Under the pieces are notes generated by a model. That model saw only the letters and a program-made list of their open reading frames with translations. It did not search any database and was not told the origin of the DNA. Shown in pieces: positions 1 through 5,205 of a DNA stretch of 5,506 nucleotides (positions are counted from its first letter, which is position 1; the number at the start of each line of letters is the position of its first letter). Source of the DNA: Mariprofundus sp. GTDB taxonomy: Bacteria > Pseudomonadota > Zetaproteobacteria > Mariprofundales > Mariprofundaceae. A program made the position numbers and the translations under genes. The stretch spans positions 1 through 5,506 of the forward strand of contig JAJFLF010000152.1 of assembly GCA_021772845.1 (NCBI GenBank), written 5' to 3'.

Positions 1-417
1 GGTTTTGCGCGTATGTGTTTTGGCCATGAAGATCCGGATGATCTGGTTTTTCAGCAGGTATTAAAACTATCTGGTGATTCTGATGCGATGCTGCGTTTTA
101 AGAAATTATTTGCCGCGGCAGATCTGGATTGGGAGCGTGAATTGCGTTCTTCTTTCGGTGATTTTTTTGGTTCGCGTGTGGCCCGTGCTGCGCATGCGCT
201 GGTGGCTGCTGAGCAAAAGGTGGCAGATGGGTCACGAGAGGCGCTGAGCAATAGCTTGCGTGATATGAATGTGCCGGATGCAGAGCGTTTGCAAGCCTGG
301 CAGGCCGGTGTGGAGCATCTCTCCCATCAGATTTCGCGCACCAAAGGGCGTGTGACCCGGGTTGAGCATAAGCTGCAGCATCTGCAGGAGAATACATCGA
401 CTGGTCAAGAGTCATAG
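1..417 (+). CDS. ubiJ: Ubiquinone biosynthesis accessory factor UbiJ-like protein (5' partial)
   Basis: The frame is open from the first base to a TAG at 415-417, so the visible 138 residues are the C-terminal part of a longer protein; UbiJ proteins are about 200 residues. The visible part starts in the end of an SCP2-like lipid-binding domain: a short strand with LKLSGDSDAMLRF, then a DLDWERELRSSFGD helix, the pattern typical of UbiJ. A helical C-terminal tail follows, and its last 40 or so residues (HQISRTKGRVTRVEHKLQHL) look like a coiled coil. In Escherichia coli, UbiJ is a cytosolic factor that works with UbiK and binds ubiquinone intermediates in the Ubi metabolon. The ATG at 13 is an internal Met, not a convincing start, because the frame continues upstream and the domain would be truncated. 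ubiB follows 30 bases later in the same frame, behind tandem TAG TGA stops, which supports the assignment by synteny. Sequence divergence makes the name likely rather than certain. Confidence 0.8.
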   Translation, partial: GFARMCFGHEDPDDLVFQQVLKLSGDSDAMLRFKKLFAAADLDWERELRSSFGDFFGSRVARAAHALVAAEQKVADGSREALSNSLRDMNVPDAERLQAWQAGVEHLSHQISRTKGRVTRVEHKLQHLQENTSTGQES

Positions 418-447
418 TGAACACATGGTTGTGGGTGTGATTGTCGC

Positions 448-2049
448 ATGAGGCTACCTTCTAATATTCGTCGTAATCTGCGCTTGATGCGCATTGGTCA
501 TATTTTGGCCACGCATGGCATGGCTGCACTGGCTGTGCGCATGCGTCTATTTTATCCCTATGTCTGGTTGGTTCAGTTGTTTCGTGGTGATGAGTTACCG
601 AAAGATCTGGGTGCTCAGATTCGTCTGGTTCTGGAGCAGTTGGGCCCGACGTTTATCAAGTTTGGTCAGATGTTATCGACCCGTGTCGATCTGTTGCCGA
701 TGGATGTGGCGCTGGAGCTGAAGAAATTGCAGGACGATGTGCCGCCTGAGCCGTTTGAGTCGGTTAGGCGGGTCATTGAATCAAGTTTTAAAAAGCCATT
801 GACCGGTGAGCATGGCCTGTTTGCTAGTTTTGATGAGAAGCCAGTTGCAGCTGCATCTATTGCCCAGGTGCATTTTGCCGAGTTGCATGATGGGCGCCGT
901 GTGGCTGTGAAAATCAGGCGCGATCATATCAGTAAAACCATTGAGTCAGATCTGGCGATTCTAAAATTATTGGCAGCTCTGTTTGATCGCTATTTTCCTG
1001 AATATCATCGATTGAAAGCACCGCAGGTGATTGATGAGTTCTCGATTACAATTCGTGGTGAATTAAATCTGCGTGCGGAAGCAGCCCATTGCACACGTTT
1101 TGCCGAGAACCTCATCGATGTTGAGGGTGTGCGCGTGCCTGAGGTGCTGTGGGATTATACCCAGACAGAGGTGCTGACTACGGAACGTATTTCAGGCCAT
1201 CCCATTGATGAGGCTAAGGCGCTGGCAGAAGCCGGGCACGATTGCCTGAAACTATGTGAAAGAACTGCGGGGCTGTTTTTTCATACGGTGTTTGTTGATG
1301 GTTATTTCCATGCAGATATGCATCCGGGCAATATCTTTGTAGATGCAGATGGCGAAATTGTGCTCATTGATTTTGGTATTGTGGGGCGTCTTGATATCAA
1401 ATCGCGACGCTATATTGCTGAAATGTTGATAGCGTTTCTTAAAGAGGATTATAAGCGCGCCGCAGAAGTGCATGTTGAAGCGGGTTATGTGCCGCTAGAT
1501 ACCAATATCTCTGCTTTTGAAGATGCGCTGCGTGAAATTGCTGTACCAATTTTTAATCGTCCGCTGGCTGATATTTCGATTGCTGAACTATTGTTGTCGA
1601 TGTTTGCAGTGACTGAGCGTTTCAAAATGGAAACACGGCCGGAATTGCTGCTGTTGCAGAAGACGATGGTGGTGATGGAAGGCGTGGCTAGAGAGTTGGC
1701 CGATGATGTGAATATCTGGATGTTGGCGCGCCCATTGATTTCAGAGTGGGCTACACGCCATATCGGCCCGATCGGTAAAGCAGAAGCAATAGCAGAAGAG
1801 CTGCGTGGTCAACTGCGTAGCTGGATGCGCCTGCCGGAGAAGATCGACGCCGTACTGTCGCGTATTGAAGAGGGCAGTGTGAGTTTTACCGCGGAGCCAT
1901 CTCGGTTGCCTGTTGTGGCGGGTGCTCTGTTGCTGGCAGGTGGGGCTGGCTGGATGGCATGGTCAGCAGCACATGATGCAGCAGGGTTAACATTGCTTGT
2001 GGCGTCATCATTGATGGCTTTGGGATTGGTGCTGACGCTTTCCAGATAG
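448..2049 (+). CDS. ubiB: UbiB, ubiquinone biosynthesis ATPase/atypical protein kinase-like regulator
   Basis: A 533-residue member of the UbiB/COQ8/ADCK family, close to the E. coli length (546). These membrane-anchored proteins have a kinase-like fold and ATPase activity and support the ubiquinone hydroxylation steps; their exact role is unsettled. Visible motifs in order: KFGQ (71-74, the KxGQ motif), the alanine-rich loop AAAS (134-137), the ATP-site Lys155 in VAVKI, ELN (205-207, in place of the usual ExD), HADMHPGN (288-295, Asp290 and Asn295) and DFG (308-310, metal-binding Asp308). Two hydrophobic segments at about 486-506 and 511-531 form the C-terminal membrane hairpin. ATG 448 is the first usable start after an in-frame TGA at 418; no strong Shine-Dalgarno sequence precedes it, so translation may be coupled to ubiJ, which ends 30 bases upstream. 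No terminator is evident after the TAG stop. The identification is secure; the Asp-to-Asn change at 207 is the only oddity. Confidence 0.97.
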   Translation: MRLPSNIRRNLRLMRIGHILATHGMAALAVRMRLFYPYVWLVQLFRGDELPKDLGAQIRLVLEQLGPTFIKFGQMLSTRVDLLPMDVALELKKLQDDVPPEPFESVRRVIESSFKKPLTGEHGLFASFDEKPVAAASIAQVHFAELHDGRRVAVKIRRDHISKTIESDLAILKLLAALFDRYFPEYHRLKAPQVIDEFSITIRGELNLRAEAAHCTRFAENLIDVEGVRVPEVLWDYTQTEVLTTERISGHPIDEAKALAEAGHDCLKLCERTAGLFFHTVFVDGYFHADMHPGNIFVDADGEIVLIDFGIVGRLDIKSRRYIAEMLIAFLKEDYKRAAEVHVEAGYVPLDTNISAFEDALREIAVPIFNRPLADISIAELLLSMFAVTERFKMETRPELLLLQKTMVVMEGVARELADDVNIWMLARPLISEWATRHIGPIGKAEAIAEELRGQLRSWMRLPEKIDAVLSRIEEGSVSFTAEPSRLPVVAGALLLAGGAGWMAWSAAHDAAGLTLLVASSLMALGLVLTLSR

Positions 2050-2058
2050 CGGCTAAAG

Positions 2059-2086
2059 TTGTGAATCCATATTCCTCAGCTATACT
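2059..2086 (+). promoter_or_regulatory. Candidate sigma70 promoter for metK
   Basis: TTGTGA (2059-2064, four of six matches to TTGACA) and TATACT (2081-2086, five of six matches to TATAAT) are separated by 16 bases. Transcription would start near 2093, giving a leader of about 60 bases before the metK ATG. That leader is AT-rich, with only weak inverted repeats (AGCA/TGCT at 2091-2102 and GTTTAA/TTAAAC at 2109-2128). It is too short for most known SAM riboswitches and none is recognisable. This is a prediction from sequence only. Confidence 0.5.
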
Positions 2087-2143
2087 AGCCAGCAAATATG
2101 CTAATTCTGTTTAAAAAATCGATTAAACTACATAGTAAATGGT

Positions 2144-2149
2144 GGGGAA
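2144..2149 (+). promoter_or_regulatory. metK ribosome binding site (decides the start)
   Basis: GGGGAA lies 4 bases before the ATG at 2154. It supports initiation there rather than at the in-frame ATG at 2139, which would place the purine-rich stretch inside the coding region and has no Shine-Dalgarno sequence of its own. Confidence 0.7.
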
Positions 2150-2153
2150 CTCA

Positions 2154-3323
2154 ATGAGTCAAAATTTTGTTTTTACGTCCGAATCTGTATCTGAAGGACA
2201 TCCGGATAAGGTCGCCGACCGTATCTCAGATAGTATTCTGGATGCGCTGCTTGAGCAGGATAAATATTCGCGTGTGGCTTGTGAAACCATGGTCACTACC
2301 GGCATGGTGTTGATTGCGGGTGAAATCACCACATCAGCTGTGATCGATTATCAGGATATTGTTCGTCAAGCGATTAAAGACATTGGTTATAACTCTTCGG
2401 CCATGGGTTTTGATTGGGAATCTTGTGCAGTGTTGGTATCACTGGATAAACAGTCGGTTGATATTGCTGCCGGTGTAAATGTTGGTGAAGGTATTGATCT
2501 GGATCAAGGTGCTGGTGATCAGGGCTTGATGTTTGGATATGCCAGCAACGAAACAGATGTCTTGATGCCTACTGCGATTCATTTGTCGCATCAGTTGGTG
2601 GCCAAACAGGCGGAAGTGCGTAAATCTGGTCTACTTTCATTCTTGCGTCCTGATGCCAAATCACAGGTTACTGTGCGTTATGAAGATTATAAGCCTGTAG
2701 CGATTGATGCGGTTGTTCTTTCTACCCAGCATGATCCAGATGTTGAACATGCTGAGCTTGCCAAAGCTATTATGGATGAAGTGATTAATCCTGTTTTGGA
2801 ACCGACCGGTCTGCTTCATGCTGGCACTGAATATCATATTAATCCTACTGGTCGTTTTGTGATTGGTGGCCCTGTTGGTGATTGTGGTGTTACTGGGCGT
2901 AAGATTATTGTGGATACCTATGGTGGTTTCGGTCATCACGGCGGTGGTGCATTCTCCGGTAAAGATCCAACGAAGGTGGATCGTTCAGCATGTTATATGA
3001 TGCGTTATGTGGCTAAGAATATTGTTGCAGCAGGTCTTGCCGATCGTTGTGAAGTGCAGGTGGCATACGCTATCGGTGTAGCTAAACCACTCTCTGTTAT
3101 GGTGAACACCTTTGGTACGGGTAAAGTTGATGAAGAAAAGCTGGCAGCTTGTGTACGTGAAGTGTTCGATCTGCGTCCAAAAGGCATTGTGCAGGAGCTT
3201 GATCTATTGCGCCCAATTTATGCGAAGACAGCTGCTTATGGTCACTTTGGTCGTGAACTTCCTGAATTTACCTGGGAGCGCACAGACAAAGTGGATGCGC
3301 TAAAAGCTGCGTTAGGAATCTAA
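2154..3323 (+). CDS. metK: S-adenosylmethionine synthetase (methionine adenosyltransferase)
   Basis: A 389-residue cytosolic enzyme that joins methionine and ATP to form SAM, releasing phosphate and pyrophosphate; the family works as a tetramer with Mg2+ and K+. The protein is full length (E. coli MetK is 384) and collinear with the E. coli enzyme throughout. Visible motifs, numbered from the ATG at 2154: GHPDK (15-19, ATP-binding His16 and Asp18), the first family signature GAGDQGLMFGY (119-129), LRPDAKSQV (164-172), GRFVIGGP (233-240), the second signature GGGAFSGKD (263-271, phosphate-binding loop), and DRCEVQVAYAIGVA (297-310). The start was chosen at MSQNF because it has a well-placed GGGGA and matches the usual N-terminus; starting at 2139 would add five residues (MVGNS). 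It has its own promoter candidate. No terminator is visible after the TAA, so some transcripts may run into the ahcY riboswitch. No MetJ box is seen upstream. Confidence 0.99.
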   Translation: MSQNFVFTSESVSEGHPDKVADRISDSILDALLEQDKYSRVACETMVTTGMVLIAGEITTSAVIDYQDIVRQAIKDIGYNSSAMGFDWESCAVLVSLDKQSVDIAAGVNVGEGIDLDQGAGDQGLMFGYASNETDVLMPTAIHLSHQLVAKQAEVRKSGLLSFLRPDAKSQVTVRYEDYKPVAIDAVVLSTQHDPDVEHAELAKAIMDEVINPVLEPTGLLHAGTEYHINPTGRFVIGGPVGDCGVTGRKIIVDTYGGFGHHGGGAFSGKDPTKVDRSACYMMRYVAKNIVAAGLADRCEVQVAYAIGVAKPLSVMVNTFGTGKVDEEKLAACVREVFDLRPKGIVQELDLLRPIYAKTAAYGHFGRELPEFTWERTDKVDALKAALGI

Positions 3324-3338
3324 AACCAGCCTTCCGCT

Positions 3339-3344
3339 TATACT
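3339..3344 (+). promoter_or_regulatory. Candidate -10 element of the ahcY promoter
   Basis: TATACT matches the sigma70 -10 hexamer at five of six positions and is identical to the metK -10 candidate. It sits 9 bases before the first base of riboswitch stem P1, so a start site about 7 bases downstream (near 3351) would put the aptamer at the very 5' end of the RNA. That spacing is the main support. No good -35 is visible: TTAGGA at 3312 gives a 21-base spacer, which is too long, so the promoter may be weak or activator-dependent. Confidence 0.5.
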
Positions 3345-3353
3345 GAAAATATA

Positions 3354-3422
3354 GACTGAGGAGCACTGCAGCGGGTTTGAGAAGGCCTGCCAGGCTCAGT
3401 CGAAAAAAAGTTCAACGGTGCT
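3354..3422 (+). ncRNA. S-adenosylhomocysteine (SAH) riboswitch aptamer
   Basis: This leader element binds SAH and is known in the family to raise expression of SAH-recycling genes. Stem P1 is a perfect 7-bp pair, GACTGAG (3354-3360) with CTCAGTC (3395-3401). The conserved core GAGGAGCACTGC (3358-3369) follows the recalled family consensus. A short P2 pairs GCAG (3368-3371) with CTGC (3387-3390) around a variable loop, then comes the conserved CCAGGCTC (3390-3397). An A-rich linker (A7 at 3403-3409) leads to CAACGGTGCT (3413-3422), in which GTGCT (3418-3422) pairs with AGCAC (3362-3366) to make the pseudoknot. It sits directly upstream of ahcY, the expected target gene. Everything needed for the fold is present. 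The regulatory direction (on with SAH) is inferred from the family. Confidence 0.93.
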
Positions 3423-3435
3423 TATATTTTTATAT

Positions 3436-3457
3436 CTGAATGGTGTAGACCATTCAG
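3436..3457 (+). promoter_or_regulatory. Hairpin between SAH aptamer and ahcY start (candidate expression platform)
   Basis: CTGAATGGT (3436-3444) and ACCATTCAG (3449-3457) form a perfect 9-bp stem with a GTAG loop. The pairing extends outward imperfectly (3431-3435 with 3458-3463, one G:U pair and one bulged C), bringing it to within 4 bases of the Shine-Dalgarno sequence. No T-run follows, so it is not an intrinsic terminator. Its position between aptamer and ribosome binding site suggests a part in translational control, which is an inference. Confidence 0.6.
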
Positions 3458-3466
3458 GTCATACAT

Positions 3467-3471
3467 AGGAG
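3467..3471 (+). promoter_or_regulatory. ahcY ribosome binding site (decides the start)
   Basis: AGGAG is 7 bases before the ATG at 3479 but only 1 base before the in-frame ATG at 3473. The spacing selects 3479 and an N-terminus of MSEFTDYK. As the only strong Shine-Dalgarno sequence downstream of the aptamer, it is the likely target of riboswitch control. Confidence 0.85.
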
Positions 3472-3478
3472 TATGAGA

Positions 3479-4885
3479 ATGTCTGAATTTACAGATTATA
3501 AAGTAGCGGATATGTCTGCTGAAACAATTGCATTTGGCCGTAAAGAGCTGAACATTGCAGAAACTGAAATGCCTGGTTTGATGGTAACCCGCAAAAAATA
3601 TGCTGCCTCTCAGCCGCTGAAAGGTGCTCGTATTGCAGGTTCTCTGCATATGACTATTCAGACAGGTGTGTTGATTGAGACGCTGACTGCACTTGGTGCT
3701 GAAGTGCGTTGGGCATCGTGCAATATCTATTCTACACAGGATCACGCTGCTGCTGCGATTGTTGCTGAAGGTATTCCTGTATTCGCTCACAAAGGCGAAA
3801 CATTGGAAGAGTATTGGGAATTTTGCCACAGCATCATGGAGTGGCATGATGGCGGTACGCCGAACATGATTCTTGATGATGGTGGCGATGCTACAACGTT
3901 ATTGGTTTTGGGTGCTAAAGCCGAACTGGATGCATCTGTACTGGATAATCCGGGTTCCGAAGAAGAAGAGTATCTCTTTGCATCCATTAAAAAACGTCTG
4001 GCTACTCAGCCTGGTTATTACACAACCCGTCGTGATGCGATTCAGGGTGTAACTGAAGAGACTACAACGGGTGTTCATCGTCTGTATCAGATGCATGAAC
4101 GTGGTGAATTGCCATTCCCTGCTATTAACGTGAATGATTCAGTCACCAAGTCTAAATTCGATAACCTGTACGGCTGCCGTGAATCACTACTCGATGGCAT
4201 CAAGCGCGCAACTGACGTGATGATTGCTGGTAAGATCTGCGTTGTTCTTGGTTACGGCGATGTTGGTAAAGGTTGTGCGCAGGCATTCCGTGGCATGGGT
4301 GCAACCGTATGGGTAACTGAAATCGATCCGATCTGTGCTCTGCAGGCTGCGATGGAAGGTTACCGTGTTGTGAACATGGATGATGCATGTTCTCAGGGTG
4401 ATATCTTTGTTACCACCACCGGCAACTACCATGTGATCACGCACGACCACATGATTGCAATGAAGGATCAGTCCATTGTTTGCAATATCGGGCACTTCGA
4501 TAATGAGATCGATGTAGCAAGTCTGAAGCAGTACGAGTGGGATAATGTAAAACCACAGGTAGATCAAATAATCTTCCCGAAAGGCAACCGTATTACATTA
4601 CTGGCAGAAGGACGCTTGGTTAACTTGGGTTGTGGTACAGGTCACCCAAGCTTCGTGATGTCTAACTCGTTCACTAACCAGACCTTGGCTCAGATTGAGC
4701 TATTCACACAGACTGGTGAGTATGTAAATGAAGTATACACATTGCCTAAGAAGTTGGATGAAGAAGTTGCACGTCTGCACATGGCAAAAGTTGGTGTAAA
4801 TCTGACTCCGCTATCTCAAGAGCAGGCTGATTATATTGGTGTTCCAGTTGTAGGCACGTATAAGCCAAATCACTACCGCTACTAA
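3479..4885 (+). CDS. ahcY: Adenosylhomocysteinase (SAH hydrolase)
   Basis: A 468-residue, NAD-dependent cytosolic enzyme that reversibly splits SAH to adenosine and homocysteine, removing the product inhibitor of methyltransferases and feeding homocysteine back to methionine synthesis. Visible motifs, numbered from ATG 3479: the substrate-site segment HMTIQT (57-62), SCNIYSTQDHAAAA (80-93), DDGGDAT (133-139), the NDSVTKSKFDN segment (219-229, catalytic Lys and Asp), the Rossmann glycine motif GYGDVGKG (258-265), NIGHFDNE (336-343), and the C-terminal KPNHYRY (462-468), whose Lys and Tyr reach into the neighbouring subunit's NAD site. The stretch around 158-200 (EEEEYLFASIKKRL and what follows) is the roughly 40-residue insert usual in bacterial AhcY and missing in the mammalian enzyme; it explains the length. 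All key segments are intact. Expression is probably controlled by the SAH riboswitch upstream, and the transcript ends at the hairpin terminator beginning 10 bases after the TAA stop. Confidence 0.99.
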   Translation: MSEFTDYKVADMSAETIAFGRKELNIAETEMPGLMVTRKKYAASQPLKGARIAGSLHMTIQTGVLIETLTALGAEVRWASCNIYSTQDHAAAAIVAEGIPVFAHKGETLEEYWEFCHSIMEWHDGGTPNMILDDGGDATTLLVLGAKAELDASVLDNPGSEEEEYLFASIKKRLATQPGYYTTRRDAIQGVTEETTTGVHRLYQMHERGELPFPAINVNDSVTKSKFDNLYGCRESLLDGIKRATDVMIAGKICVVLGYGDVGKGCAQAFRGMGATVWVTEIDPICALQAAMEGYRVVNMDDACSQGDIFVTTTGNYHVITHDHMIAMKDQSIVCNIGHFDNEIDVASLKQYEWDNVKPQVDQIIFPKGNRITLLAEGRLVNLGCGTGHPSFVMSNSFTNQTLAQIELFTQTGEYVNEVYTLPKKLDEEVARLHMAKVGVNLTPLSQEQADYIGVPVVGTYKPNHYRY

Positions 4886-4894
4886 GTAAGGATG

Positions 4895-4949
4895 CGAGGG
4901 TGCTAGCTGTGAAGCAATTGTTCTCTGCTAGCACCCTCGTGTTTTTTTT
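4895..4949 (+). terminator. Rho-independent terminator of ahcY, overlapping the next gene
   Basis: CGAGGGTGCTAGC (4895-4907) and GCTAGCACCCTCG (4927-4939) form a perfect, GC-rich 13-bp stem. The 19-base loop (4908-4926) can itself pair weakly (GAA with TTC). Two bases after the stem comes a run of eight T (4942-4949), giving all the parts of an intrinsic terminator for plus-strand transcripts. No matching A-run precedes the stem, so it should act in one direction only. It begins 10 bases after the ahcY stop. Unusually, the same bases carry the possible start codons and signal-peptide codons of the next reading frame. Confidence 0.92.
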
Positions 4950-5184
4950 GTCTGTTACTTCTGTTGCTTGGGCTGCAGGAGGTCTATCTGTAGATGCTAA
5001 ATTTGATCTGACCGGCGATGGTATTGTTGATGCGTCGGATTGGGTTAAAATGTCAGAAGATGCCAAACAAGGATATGCCCATGCCTCGATCAAGGCGCTT
5101 GGTGAAGACCCTGATGTTCTTTTAGATGCCAGGCAAAGCCGTGCAGATCGATTTTTACTTGGCCTTCGCGCTGTTTATGAATAA
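4900..5184 (+). CDS. Small secreted protein with a single EF-hand/dockerin-like calcium loop, function unknown
   Basis: I do not recognise this 94-residue protein. Its N-terminus looks like a Sec signal peptide: Lys5, a hydrophobic core at about 11-22 (TLVFFLSVTSV), and an AWA cleavage site with cutting expected after Ala25. The mature part of about 69 residues opens with a 12-residue loop, DLTGDGIVDASD (36-47), which fits an EF-hand loop with Asp at position 12 as in dockerins, so Ca2+ binding outside the cytoplasm is plausible. The rest is probably helical, with no second clear loop; dockerins carry two, so a true dockerin is unlikely. Start choice is open: GTG 4900 has AAGGA at 4888-4892 with a 7-base gap, and GTG 4909 has GAGGG at 4896-4900 with an 8-base gap. 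No in-frame ATG exists before codon 51. The reading frame starts inside the ahcY terminator hairpin, so expression needs readthrough or an unseen promoter. It could be a minor or condition-dependent gene. Confidence 0.68.
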   Translation: MLAVKQLFSASTLVFFLSVTSVAWAAGGLSVDAKFDLTGDGIVDASDWVKMSEDAKQGYAHASIKALGEDPDVLLDARQSRADRFLLGLRAVYE

Positions 5185-5205
5185 CTCTATGGTGTTTGTT
5201 TAGTA

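Noticed and set aside
13..15. ATG as the start of the first gene
   Set aside because: The frame is open to the window edge, and starting here would cut off most of the SCP2-like domain expected in UbiJ.
2109..2128. GTTTAA/TTAAAC inverted repeat as an operator or ubiB terminator
   Set aside because: The arms are all AT except one pair, in an AT-rich leader with no T-run, so chance is the simplest explanation.
2139..2153. Earlier in-frame ATG for metK, adding MVGNS
   Set aside because: It has no Shine-Dalgarno sequence of its own, and the GGGGAA at 2144-2149 is well placed for the ATG at 2154, which also gives the usual MetK N-terminus.
2087..2153. SAM riboswitch or MetJ box in front of metK
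   Set aside because: The predicted leader is only about 60 bases, has no conserved SAM-aptamer segments, and shows no AGACGTCT-like repeats.
3424..3435. T-rich stretch after the aptamer as an intrinsic terminator
   Set aside because: The T5 run is interrupted by A and is not preceded by a GC-rich hairpin other than the ligand-dependent pseudoknot.
3473..3478. Earlier in-frame ATG for ahcY
   Set aside because: It is only 1 base from the AGGAG; the ATG at 3479 has a 7-base gap.
3422..3847. Long minus-strand reading frame over the riboswitch and 5' end of ahcY
   Set aside because: It lies antisense to well-supported features, its translation is rich in Cys, His and Ser with no domain, and it is a by-product of ahcY codon use. 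The same applies to the other minus-strand frames in metK, ahcY and ubiB.
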